Shown piece by piece: positions 1-6,624 of a stretch of 11,816 bases of DNA. A program made the position numbers and the translations under genes. Origin of the DNA: Hyphomicrobiales bacterium (GTDB lineage Bacteria > Pseudomonadota > Alphaproteobacteria > Rhizobiales > Aestuariivirgaceae); assembly GCA_014380505.1 (NCBI GenBank), contig JACMJT010000478.1:1-11816 (forward strand), read 5' to 3'. Below the pieces are notes generated by a model. It saw only the letters and a program-made list of their open reading frames with translations. It searched no databases and was not told where the DNA came from. Position 1 is the stretch's first letter. Each line of letters starts with the position of its first letter.

Positions 1-950
1 AAGGCCCCCTCGATCTTGCCGAACGCTCCGGTCCACGCCTTGCCTTGTTCCTTGAGCACGAGTTCGAAGAAGCGTTTGAGCCCTAGGGGATCGATTGCGG
101 CGTTTTCCAGGGCCTTGAGCGCGAAACCATCGGCTTCGGCTTCCGCCTGGCGCGAATAGCGCAGGATGGTGGCTACCCCCGCGAGCGAGGAGACCGTGTC
201 GCCGCCGCCCGTTGCAATACCGATCAGCAGTTGCAGGCCGGTGGCGCGGATGAGCTGGGCTTCGGAATGGCGATTTACCACGTGGCCCAGCTCATGGGCG
301 AGGACGCCGGCGACGTCCTCCGGGGCTTGCGCCTTCCTGAGCAATTCTCCGGTGATGACGATGCGGCCCCCCGGCATGGCGAAGGCATTCATGATGGGGA
401 TGTTGTAGACCTTGACGGTTATCGGCGGCATGTCGGGATTGCCGTCGGCCAGCCGCGCCGCCATGGCGGCAAGGGCGTTTCTGCCGCTCGCCGTGTCGCA
501 GAGCTTCGCTCCACCAGTGAGAGAGTTTTCAATCTGGGCGCCGATTTTGTCGCGCCAGTCGTCCGGCAGCAGGAATGCGAGTTTCTGCGGGGCAAATTGC
601 AACACGAGATAGGTTGTCAGCACCAGGGCCGCCAGCCCGCCGCCAATCCACAGGGCGGCCTTGCCGGCGCGGCGTGGGTTGAAGCCGCCGCGAAGCTGCG
701 GGGCCCGGTCCAGAAGTCCGGCGATGAAGGCTGGATCGGTGAGGATCAACCGCATGCCGGGATGGCGCATATTGGTCAGCCGGAAGGGCCGGTTCGCATG
801 GGGCGGATCGATGGCGGCGAGTTCGTGGAAGCGCCAGCCTTGCCAGGGAACCGTCGCGCCCGAGATGGCAAGGCCCTCATTCTCGATCCGCACGGTAACC
901 GCACGGTTGGCGGCGGTCTCGCCGTCGAAAAAGGTGCCCTCCGTCTGCAT
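1..950 (-). CDS. M48 family membrane-anchored zinc metalloprotease, 3' end cut off by the window edge
   Basis: Read on the minus strand from an ATG at 948-950; 316 codons are visible and the frame runs off the left edge, so the C-terminus is missing. Residues 1-85 form a soluble domain rich in beta-type segments, like the small N-terminal domain seen on many bacterial M48 proteins of this kind. About residues 98-118 are a single hydrophobic membrane segment, followed by the peptidase domain. The zinc motif HELGH is at 219-223 (ligands H219 and H223, catalytic E220), and the third ligand is E270 in an ExxAD motif (270-274). The visible part therefore has all catalytic residues. The start overlaps the stop of the YjgN-family gene (TGATG), so the two are probably co-translated. 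The likely role is turnover of envelope proteins; the substrate is unknown. I chose the ATG because it sits exactly at the upstream stop and leaves a full N-terminal domain. Confidence 0.92.
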   Translation of the reverse strand, partial: MQTEGTFFDGETAANRAVTVRIENEGLAISGATVPWQGWRFHELAAIDPPHANRPFRLTNMRHPGMRLILTDPAFIAGLLDRAPQLRGGFNPRRAGKAALWIGGGLAALVLTTYLVLQFAPQKLAFLLPDDWRDKIGAQIENSLTGGAKLCDTASGRNALAAMAARLADGNPDMPPITVKVYNIPIMNAFAMPGGRIVITGELLRKAQAPEDVAGVLAHELGHVVNRHSEAQLIRATGLQLLIGIATGGGDTVSSLAGVATILRYSRQAEAEADGFALKALENAAIDPLGLKRFFELVLKEQGKAWTGAFGKIEGA

Positions 951-2068
951 CAGATGCCGCCCACATCGAAGGCGTCGGCAAGGCCTTCGCCCAGCTTGCC
1001 GAGCGGCGCCTGGGATTGCGCTATGCGCTCGACGTCGACGGTGCCCTCGACCTTCGTTCGGTCGCACAGATAACGGACCATGCGCTGTTGCACATAGGGC
1101 GTGCCGATGCCGAGGGTGAAAATCCAGATCAGCAGATTACCGACCACCAGCGAGATAAGGCTGCCCGCCGTTGCATCCAGGCTGAAGCGTGCATTGTCGA
1201 AACTCGTGTAGCTGGCGAAAACCCGGAGTTCGCGGGCCGTATAGAAGGACCAGATGATGGAATAGAGCGCGCCGGCAAAGAGGTAGGCGGCCAAGACGGC
1301 GGCAATGATGTAAGCCGTTTCGAGTCCTGTGGGCTCCGTCGTTTCAGTATAGGTGATGAAAGGGGCGCTGAACACTGCCCCGCCGGTGATGACGACAACT
1401 ACGGCCACAACGGCGACGATGGTCAGCACCCAGCACAGGGCGTAGGAGGGATAGAGCGGCCCGGCGCGGCCCTTGAACCGGAACGGCCGGTCGCCGAAGC
1501 GCATGCCGCCAATCATCATTTCCTGCAAATTGACGTTCATGACCGGCGTGATCCAGCCGAGCGTGAGCCCGCGGGCGATAAAAGAACCGAAATAGAGCAG
1601 CGAATAGGCGAGGGACGATCCCGCCATCGTACCTCGGATACCACGCCACAGGGTGCGGGAGAGCTGATAGCGCCGGGCCCGGTAGATGGCGGCACCCCAC
1701 AGCACCGCCACCACCAGGAACAGCAGGGACTGGGCTGCGTAGACTGCGGCGTGGTCGTGACCATAGATAATGCTGACCGCCATGATCAGGATGATCGCAG
1801 GCAAGCCAAAGACCAGAAAAACGATGATGGCTCCCAGGAACAGTTCGATGCCGCGGCCCGTATATTCCAGCGGCTGGCCGTTGATGTGCACGCAGCTCCA
1901 GATGTGCTTGCGGACGTTGGTTTTGGCCCAGAACCGGTAAAACGTCAGGGTTAACAGGCCGAGCGCAAAATTAACGAGCGACAGGGACAGCAAGCCCTGG
2001 CGTGGCACATACTCAATACGAATCTGTTCGCCGGCCGATTGCGGCGGCGATAGGGCAATCTCGTTCAT
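950..2068 (-). CDS. YjgN/DUF898 family multi-spanning inner membrane protein
   Basis: 372 residues from an ATG at 2066-2068, with no clear Shine-Dalgarno sequence upstream. The family signature is visible: an early stretch LTFYRFWAKTNVRKHIW (about 41-57), where a short amphipathic region follows the first hydrophobic segment, and then several long hydrophobic segments (near 78-101, 112-127, 216-234, 250-270 and 305-322). A second copy of the pattern ends in IGTPYVQQRMVRYL near 322-335, so the protein looks like an internal repeat of two similar halves, as is usual for DUF898. Length fits the family. The biochemical function of YjgN/DUF898 is not known. Its pairing with an M48 peptidase is a common arrangement, and here the one-base stop/start overlap with the protease gene suggests a stoichiometric partnership in the membrane. 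The family call is firm; a functional call is not possible. Confidence 0.9.
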   Translation of the reverse strand: MNEIALSPPQSAGEQIRIEYVPRQGLLSLSLVNFALGLLTLTFYRFWAKTNVRKHIWSCVHINGQPLEYTGRGIELFLGAIIVFLVFGLPAIILIMAVSIIYGHDHAAVYAAQSLLFLVVAVLWGAAIYRARRYQLSRTLWRGIRGTMAGSSLAYSLLYFGSFIARGLTLGWITPVMNVNLQEMMIGGMRFGDRPFRFKGRAGPLYPSYALCWVLTIVAVVAVVVVITGGAVFSAPFITYTETTEPTGLETAYIIAAVLAAYLFAGALYSIIWSFYTARELRVFASYTSFDNARFSLDATAGSLISLVVGNLLIWIFTLGIGTPYVQQRMVRYLCDRTKVEGTVDVERIAQSQAPLGKLGEGLADAFDVGGI

Positions 2069-2281
2069 GACGCGATACTAGAAGAGATTCGGTGAATCAA
2101 AAATGAACCCTGCACACGTGCCCAAAACAACACATGTTGCTTTCCTGCAACAGCGGAACGATTTGTGTATTCCGCCTAAATCGGCCCCAGTTTGAACCTT
2201 TCATCCGCCCAAATTGGCCAATAGCGTCAGTTGCTTCACGGGGCGCGTACGCTTCCACAGCAATCCGGGCCACGGTTCGCG
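2069..2281. promoter_or_regulatory. Divergent intergenic region with two adjacent inverted repeats
   Basis: This 213-base gap separates the minus-strand yjgN-type gene from the plus-strand Sel1 gene, so it must carry promoters for both. Two inverted repeats lie side by side. The first is TGTTGC at 2135-2140 with GCAACA at 2147-2152 (6-base spacer). The second is GCGGAA at 2153-2158 with TTCCGC at 2170-2175 (11-base spacer). Both arms match perfectly. They could be operators or a hairpin leader. I cannot fix -35/-10 boxes with confidence, and neither flanking gene has a good ribosome binding site. Confidence 0.45.
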
Positions 2282-3250
2282 ATGTGGAGACGCATCTCAA
2301 AGGATCGCAAGAAGGTGTTTGCCAAGCCATCATCCGGGGCCAGCTTGAATGGCATCATAGCGCGAACCGCACGGACCGCCGTGCTGGCGCTTTTCGCCCT
2401 GCTGATCATAGCGGTACAGCATCCATCCCCGGCGCGGGCCGACGACAGTGGGGTGATCGCGGACTTCTACTCTTTTCTTCCGGCGGCTCCAGACATAAAG
2501 CTGCCCGAAATCAACATCCCATTCTGGACCGACGATCTCAAGCGCGGAAAGAAGGCTTACAACGACGGCAAATACGGCCGCGCCTTGAAATACTTCCGCC
2601 GCGCGTCCGAAGACGGCAATATCGTCGCCGACTGGTATCTCGGCCATATGTACCGCCTGGGCCGCGGCGTGCCGCGCGAAGATGCGACCGCTTACTCCTA
2701 TTATTCCCGTGTGGCCGAACTCTACGATCCGGATGAGCCGGACAAGAACCGGCTGCGCATCACCGTCGATGCCATGGTGCACGTCGCCGACTATCAGCGC
2801 ACGGGTGCGGCGTCCGCAGGCATCGCGCGAAACCCCGCATCGGCGGCACGGGCTTATCTGAAGATCGCCACCACCTATGGCCATCCAGCCGCGCAGTATG
2901 CGTTGGGCGTCATGAGCATCAAGGGGCAGGGGATGAAACGCAATCCCCAGCAGGGCCTCAAATGGCTCATCGCGTCCGCCCGCAAACGCCACGCCTCCTC
3001 GGAGGCCTATCTGGGCGAGATCTATCTCGAAGGAAAACTGGTGCGCGCCGACCGCACGCGGGCGGTCATGTGGTATATTCTGGCAAAGCAATCGGCGCGC
3101 CCGGAGGACAACCCCGAGATCTTCGATCGCGCGGCGCAACTTGAAGGCAACGTCTCCAAGGATGAGAGGCTGGAAGCCGAAGCCCGCGCTCGCGTCTGGA
3201 ACGACAAATATCCCTCGGACCGCCGGATGAATGCCGCGCCCGAACAGTAG
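2282..3250 (+). CDS. Exported Sel1-repeat protein, ExoR-like
   Basis: 322 residues from the ATG at 2282. A basic N-terminus is followed by a hydrophobic stretch (about 32-46) and ARA-DD around 51-55, a plausible signal peptidase I site, so the mature protein should be periplasmic. After a proline-containing linker, Sel1-type helical repeats occupy about 88-148 (GKKAYNDGKYGRALKYFRRA, then WYLGHMYRLGRGV) and 187-272 (AAQYALGVMSIKGQG, then AYLGEIYLEGKLV). From memory, the order of repeats, the long insert near 148-186 with PDEPD, and the AQYALG repeat match ExoR of rhizobia, the periplasmic repressor of the ChvG/ChvI two-component system. The extra 35-residue linker after the signal peptide is unlike that protein. 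No chvG or chvI gene is in the window, so the role is inferred. A generic Sel1 scaffold protein is the alternative. A TTG at 2231 would give 17 more residues, but it has no ribosome binding site and would bury the signal peptide deeper. Confidence 0.85.
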   Translation: MWRRISKDRKKVFAKPSSGASLNGIIARTARTAVLALFALLIIAVQHPSPARADDSGVIADFYSFLPAAPDIKLPEINIPFWTDDLKRGKKAYNDGKYGRALKYFRRASEDGNIVADWYLGHMYRLGRGVPREDATAYSYYSRVAELYDPDEPDKNRLRITVDAMVHVADYQRTGAASAGIARNPASAARAYLKIATTYGHPAAQYALGVMSIKGQGMKRNPQQGLKWLIASARKRHASSEAYLGEIYLEGKLVRADRTRAVMWYILAKQSARPEDNPEIFDRAAQLEGNVSKDERLEAEARARVWNDKYPSDRRMNAAPEQ

Positions 3251-3265
3251 GCGGCCTAACCGGCA

Positions 3266-4399
3266 TCAATCGCGATGTTTCCACGGCTTTGCGTTGATGT
3301 CGCGCCGAAGCGTTTTTTGGCGGCTCTGCACCACGTCCCGGTCGAAATACGCCTGCCGCATGTGCCGGGACCCGGTTGTCAGCTTGAAGGCCTTGCGGCT
3401 GTGGATCATCCGGTAGTTGTCCACCATGTACATCTCCCCGGGATTGAGTTTGAAGCGGACTTGCACGTCATCCGCATTGATCAAGCCGGAAAAGATTCGC
3501 CGGGCCTTGTAGAACTTGTCGAGGGTATCGGCGTCGACAGCCGAAACCCGATCGCTGCGGCCGTGGTATCTTACGTGCTTGATCGATCCATCGAGCGCCA
3601 GATCGACGAAGGGAGACGTATCCTCCAGAATGGCTTGCTCGTCAGCATAGCGCCAAACGATCGGAACCGTGCAAAGCGATTCAAACAGCGCCGGATGTTC
3701 GCGGCGCATCCGCTCGGCGACATAGAAGCCGTCGGTAAGGCCGCTTTCACCTCCCTCTGCATCGTTGGTCAGGCAGTGAAGCAGTACGTATCCCGGCTGG
3801 GGTATGCGATAGGGGTTGTCCGTATGGGGCTCCAGCGCGCGCGGCGTCATGCTGAGATCATAGGCTCGTTCCGGCGGTACCGCCTTGACGTCCTGAATTG
3901 CGCCGTTGTTGGTGACCCGCATCGAGCCAATCAGGTCGATGAACTCCTGCACACCGTTGAGCCGCGTGGGCACACCGCGCACCAATGCGAAGCCTAGCCG
4001 TCCGACGTCGTCGAGCGCTGACAGAAGCGCTTGCGGATGGGACTTAAGATCATCCAGATTGTGCCACGGCATCGGATCGAGAGACGCGTCACAGAGCTGT
4101 TTTGCTCCCTCAAGATCGTCGGACAGCGGCTTTTCGGCAGCCGCGCGCAAATCGCCCAGAAGATAAGTGGTGGCATGACCGTCGCTGAAGGTCACATCCA
4201 ACACGCCGCTTTTGACGCTTGCCGCGTTGATCCGGATATCCAGCGGAATGAGGTCGCCGTCGGCAATCTTGTGGCCCGTTTTCGGGTCGCGGAACTCGGG
4301 ATGGTTGGTGGCTTCCCGCAACCAGAGTGCGCTGTAGATATGGGCAAACCCGTCGGCCTCCTTCAGGTGAAGCCGGTTGCCCTGGTGTCTGACGTCCAT
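3266..4399 (-). CDS. Gamma-butyrobetaine-hydroxylase-like 2-oxoglutarate/Fe(II) dioxygenase
   Basis: 377 residues, from an ATG with a well-placed AGGAG (4409-4413, 9-base spacing). Residues 1-90 resemble the small N-terminal domain of the BBOX/TMLH group; about 105-360 is the TauD-type double-stranded beta-helix. Iron ligands are H192 and D194 (EPHTDNPYR) and H333 (MIHSRKAF); the 2-oxoglutarate-binding arginine is R345 in GSRHMRQAY. The stretch QPGYVLLHCL with GGESGLTDGF (202-225) matches the human enzyme closely. In animal BBOX1 the N-terminal domain holds zinc through closely spaced cysteines after WLRD; here that place reads WLREATNHPEFRDP, with no cysteine, so the zinc site appears lost. 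The tryptophan of the trimethylammonium cage also seems absent, so the substrate may not be gamma-butyrobetaine; phosphonate and trimethyllysine hydroxylases belong to the same wider family. An AraC-type regulator lies just upstream on the same strand and may control it. The gene converges on the Sel1 gene, leaving 15 bases. Confidence 0.88.
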   Translation of the reverse strand: MDVRHQGNRLHLKEADGFAHIYSALWLREATNHPEFRDPKTGHKIADGDLIPLDIRINAASVKSGVLDVTFSDGHATTYLLGDLRAAAEKPLSDDLEGAKQLCDASLDPMPWHNLDDLKSHPQALLSALDDVGRLGFALVRGVPTRLNGVQEFIDLIGSMRVTNNGAIQDVKAVPPERAYDLSMTPRALEPHTDNPYRIPQPGYVLLHCLTNDAEGGESGLTDGFYVAERMRREHPALFESLCTVPIVWRYADEQAILEDTSPFVDLALDGSIKHVRYHGRSDRVSAVDADTLDKFYKARRIFSGLINADDVQVRFKLNPGEMYMVDNYRMIHSRKAFKLTTGSRHMRQAYFDRDVVQSRQKTLRRDINAKPWKHRD

Positions 4400-4506
4400 C
4401 GTGTTTCTCTCCTGTCAAAACTTCAGTGAGAACACTGTAGAGGACGTGTCACATGGCAGGTTAGAGGCGTGTGGCCTAACAATAATTCAATTTGGACACT
4501 TCAGCA
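4400..4506 (-). promoter_or_regulatory. Upstream region of the dioxygenase gene with a 21-base dyad
   Basis: These 107 bases lie between the end of the AraC-type gene and the start of the dioxygenase gene, long enough for a separate promoter. A dyad with arms GTTAG (4460-4464) and CTAAC (4476-4480), 11 bases apart, is centred about 70 bases before the start codon. The heptamer ACTTCAG occurs twice in direct orientation (4420-4426 and 4498-4504). AGGAG at 4409-4413 is the ribosome binding site. The dyad may be an operator for the neighbouring regulator, but five-base arms are weak evidence. Confidence 0.35.
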
Positions 4507-5310
4507 TTAACCGAACATCCGCGCCGGAGTGACGCCGAGTGATTTTTTGAACATGGCGATAAATGAGCTGACGCTATCATAGCCCAGATCGAATGCGACG
4601 GTGCTTACGGATTGGCCATCGGCAAGGCGGCGCAGGGCTTCCAGCAAAATGGCCTGGCGCCTCCAAGCGCGGAAACTCATCCCACATTGCGCAGCAAAAA
4701 CGCGGTCGATCGTGCGGCCACTCGCTCCGACCAAACCGGCCCAATCTTCCCGGCTGCGAGCGTCCGCCGGATCGGCAAGTAGCGCCCGCACGATCGGCTG
4801 GACGCGAGAGTCCTTTGGCATGGGCAAATGCACCGCACTGGGATTGCGCGATGCTTGGACGACTTCCTCGCCGATGAGGCTGGCGATTGACTCCTCACGC
4901 TTTCCCCATGCGCCGCCTGCCGAAAGCCTCACTATCTCCAGTACAAGCTCGCGCAACAGGGGTGTCACATGCAGCACGAAACAGTCGTGTGAAATGCCGC
5001 TCGCCAAATCAGCCTCGATGTAGACAGTGCGGAACGCCAGCAACGTATTCGCTTTTATCACATGGGGCCGCCCCGGCGGCATCCACACCGCGCGCTGGGG
5101 CGGCACGACCCAGGTTCCAGCCTCCGTCATCACATCCATGATGCCGTTGCTGGCAAACACCAGTTGTCCGCAGTTGTGGTGATGTGGGTTGTTTTCAAAG
5201 CTGGCCGGCCAATCCCAGGCGTTACCCGACATGGCATGAGGAAAGTGGACATCGTCCAGTGTGGAGGTCTTGAAGTCGTACGGGCCGGGCGACGGAAATT
5301 TTTTGTCCAT
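4507..5310 (-). CDS. AraC-family transcriptional regulator with N-terminal cupin domain
   Basis: 267 residues. Residues about 35-100 form a cupin-like sensor: PHHHNCGQLVFASNG followed by VVPPQRAVWMPPGRPHVI, the pattern seen in one-component AraC regulators that bind small ligands. The C-terminal 95 residues hold the double helix-turn-helix. The first helix pair lies near 187-222 (WAGLVGASGRTIDRVF) and the second near 234-266, with the family signature VAFDLGYDSVSSFIAMFKKSLGVTPARMF. It follows the DUF454 gene by only 5 bases, so the two are probably in one transcript, and it precedes the dioxygenase gene on the same strand. A role in sensing a substrate or product of the dioxygenase is a reasonable inference from position, not from sequence. 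I do not recognise a named ortholog; the layout recalls NimR/YeaM-type proteins. Confidence 0.92.
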   Translation of the reverse strand: MDKKFPSPGPYDFKTSTLDDVHFPHAMSGNAWDWPASFENNPHHHNCGQLVFASNGIMDVMTEAGTWVVPPQRAVWMPPGRPHVIKANTLLAFRTVYIEADLASGISHDCFVLHVTPLLRELVLEIVRLSAGGAWGKREESIASLIGEEVVQASRNPSAVHLPMPKDSRVQPIVRALLADPADARSREDWAGLVGASGRTIDRVFAAQCGMSFRAWRRQAILLEALRRLADGQSVSTVAFDLGYDSVSSFIAMFKKSLGVTPARMFG

Positions 5311-5315
5311 GGCCT

Positions 5316-5705
5316 TTATATCTTACTGGGCGCCCGGCTCGGCCTTGTGACGATATAAGCCGACACTCCAATCAGCACCGCGGCCGTGACGATTTCGGCC
5401 CATAGCGGTGTTTCTGTGCCGAAATGCAGATAGCCCAGCATCCCCGCCATCATGCTTACCGCCATGAGTTTGGCCTTGAGCGGAATGACGCCGTCATCCT
5501 GCCAACCGCGAATGAGGGGACCGGCCAAGCGGTGGTTGCGGAGTTTCAGGGCCAGCTCCGGTGAGGATTTTGAAAAGGCCCACGCCGCAACAAGGAGAAA
5601 CACCGTCGTTGGAAACAGCGGGATTGGGAGGCCGATAATTCCCACGCCGACGCTCAGCCAGCCTAATCCCAGGAAAAACGGACGGCCCAATGATTTGAAA
5701 TTCAT
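5316..5705 (-). CDS. DUF454/YbaN family small inner membrane protein
   Basis: 129 residues. The DUF454 pattern is clear at the N-terminus: RPFFLGLGWLSVGVGIIGLP followed by PLFPTTVFLLVAAWAFSKSSPEL (residues 8-51). A conserved cytoplasmic stretch follows, LRNHRLAGPLIRGWQDDGVIP (55-75), and then hydrophobic segments at about 78-95 and 103-120. The length is typical of the family (E. coli YbaN is similar in size). Its molecular role is not known. It is the first gene of a probable transcript with the AraC-type regulator, whose start codon lies 5 bases after its TAA. The upstream sequence gives only a weak ribosome binding site. It is divergent from the DUF502 gene, with 55 bases between start codons. 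Confidence 0.9.
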   Translation of the reverse strand: MNFKSLGRPFFLGLGWLSVGVGIIGLPIPLFPTTVFLLVAAWAFSKSSPELALKLRNHRLAGPLIRGWQDDGVIPLKAKLMAVSMMAGMLGYLHFGTETPLWAEIVTAAVLIGVSAYIVTRPSRAPSKI

Positions 5706-5760
5706 GCAATTTCCGTGAGTCTTGCTAAATGCGGCCGGTTCATGCGATCAACTTTCGGCA

Positions 5761-6507
5761 ATGGCAAGCCTCGAACCCAACGACCCTTTCACCCCGGCTA
5801 AAGTCGAAATCAAGGCGCAGCCGTCGTTTTTCGGCAGGCTCAGGGCCTATTTCTTCACAGGCCTGGTGATTACGGCGCCCATCGCCATCACTGTTTGGGC
5901 AACCTACTGGTTTGTCACCCTGTTCGACGCCTGGGTGAAGCCCTTTATCCCGAAAGGATACAGCCCCGACACCTACCTGCCATTCCAGTTGCCAGGCTTC
6001 GGACTGCTCTTTGCGCTGGTGACGATCACGCTCATCGGCGCGCTGGCGGCAAATCTCGTCGGCCGCACGCTCCTCGGCATCTGGGACAAGCTGCTGGACC
6101 GCACGCCCGTCGTGCGCTCGATCTACAAGGGTTCGAAGCAGATATTCGAAACCATCTTCTCCCAGAAAGGGACCTCTTTCCGCTATGTCTGCCTGGTCGA
6201 GTGGCCGCGCCGGGATACCTGGGTGCTGTCCTTTGTGTCGCGCGAGGTTGATGGCGGGCAAATTGGCCTCGAAGCGGGCCGCCCCATGTATGCGGTCTAT
6301 GTGTCGACCACGCCCAACCCAACTGGAGGCTATGTGTTCTTCGTCGATGTGGACGAGGTCAAGATCCTCGATATGAGTGTCGAAGACGGCTTGAAGCTGG
6401 TGATTTCCATGGGTCTGGTTTTTCCCGACCGGCCGCTGGAGGCCGCCGAGGAAGCGATCATCGCGTCCGCCCACAACAGCAAAGCTAACCAGCGGCAATC
6501 AGCCTGA
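5761..6507 (+). CDS. DUF502 family membrane protein
   Basis: 248 residues. After a short cytoplasmic head come two membrane segments (about 29-57 and 78-102) separated by a proline-rich loop, then the conserved DUF502 core. This has LLGIWDKLLDRTPVVRSIYKGSKQIFETI (104-132) and a soluble beta-rich region ending with TTPNPTGGYVFFVDVDEV (183-200) and SVEDGLKLVISMGLV (206-220). The function is unknown; the family sits next to recG in many alphaproteobacteria. I prefer the ATG at 5761 to the in-frame TTG at 5722, which would leave only 16 bases to the divergent DUF454 start; neither has a good ribosome binding site. The last six residues (NQRQSA), the stop and three further bases lie inside a 24-base sequence that recurs exactly at the 3' end of recG, so this tail was probably shaped by a local duplication. 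Confidence 0.9.
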   Translation: MASLEPNDPFTPAKVEIKAQPSFFGRLRAYFFTGLVITAPIAITVWATYWFVTLFDAWVKPFIPKGYSPDTYLPFQLPGFGLLFALVTITLIGALAANLVGRTLLGIWDKLLDRTPVVRSIYKGSKQIFETIFSQKGTSFRYVCLVEWPRRDTWVLSFVSREVDGGQIGLEAGRPMYAVYVSTTPNPTGGYVFFVDVDEVKILDMSVEDGLKLVISMGLVFPDRPLEAAEEAIIASAHNSKANQRQSA

Positions 6508-6510
6508 CGG
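6487..6510 (+). repeat. 24-base direct repeat, copy 1 (end of the DUF502 gene)
   Basis: Identical to 6627-6650, exactly 140 bases away in the same orientation. One mismatch (6511) is followed by three more matching bases. This copy encodes the last six residues and stop of the DUF502 protein. The other copy is the antisense of the last codons of recG. Confidence 0.95.
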
Positions 6511-6527
6511 TTTCTATATCCTTCCAC

Positions 6528-6561
6528 TCTCATCATGCCCGCACTTGATGCGGGCATCTTC
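6528..6561 (-). repeat. 34-base palindromic element A (hairpin, probable terminator)
   Basis: Contains a perfect 9-base stem, ATGCCCGCA (6535-6543) with TGCGGGCAT (6549-6557), around the loop CTTGA. It is the mirrored partner of the element at 6575-6608. Placed between two converging genes, it is a likely bidirectional transcription terminator or mRNA 3'-end stabiliser, although no T-run follows the stem. The core resembles a GC-rich palindrome family common between genes in alphaproteobacteria (from memory). Confidence 0.85.
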
Positions 6562-6574
6562 TAGACACCCTAGG

Positions 6575-6608
6575 GAAGATGGCCGTGTCAAGCACGGCCA
6601 TGATGAGA
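6575..6608 (+). repeat. 34-base palindromic element B (hairpin, probable terminator)
   Basis: Contains a perfect 9-base stem, ATGGCCGTG (6579-6587) with CACGGCCAT (6593-6601), around the loop TCAAG. Relative to element A read on the other strand, six positions differ. All are in the stem and fall in compensating pairs, so the hairpin is kept while its sequence changes. The outer ends (TCTCATCATG at 6528-6537 and CATGATGAGA at 6599-6608) let the two elements fold together into one larger structure. The 13-base spacer contains part of the palindrome CCCTAGGG (6568-6575). Confidence 0.85.
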
Positions 6609-6624
6609 CCTAGGTGAGTGTTCT

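Noticed and set aside
231..1073. Plus-strand open frame of 280 codons
   Set aside because: It is antisense to the M48 protease, whose zinc motif and ligands lie on the minus strand; long antisense frames are expected at this GC content.
1016..1954. Plus-strand open frame of 312 codons
   Set aside because: It is antisense to the DUF898 gene, shows no domain, and has a composition rich in Asp, Gly, His and Arg typical of mirror frames.
2330..3139. Minus-strand open frame of 269 codons
   Set aside because: It is antisense to the Sel1 gene, whose repeats and signal peptide are clear on the plus strand.
3275..3997. Plus-strand open frame of 240 codons
   Set aside because: It is antisense to the dioxygenase gene; no recognisable domain.
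4413..4418. TTGACA on the minus strand as a -35 box for the dioxygenase
   Set aside because: It overlaps the ribosome binding site, so a -10 box would fall inside the coding region, and none is visible there.
5740..6498. Minus-strand open frame of 252 codons
   Set aside because: It is antisense to the DUF502 gene; low-complexity charged composition and no family match.
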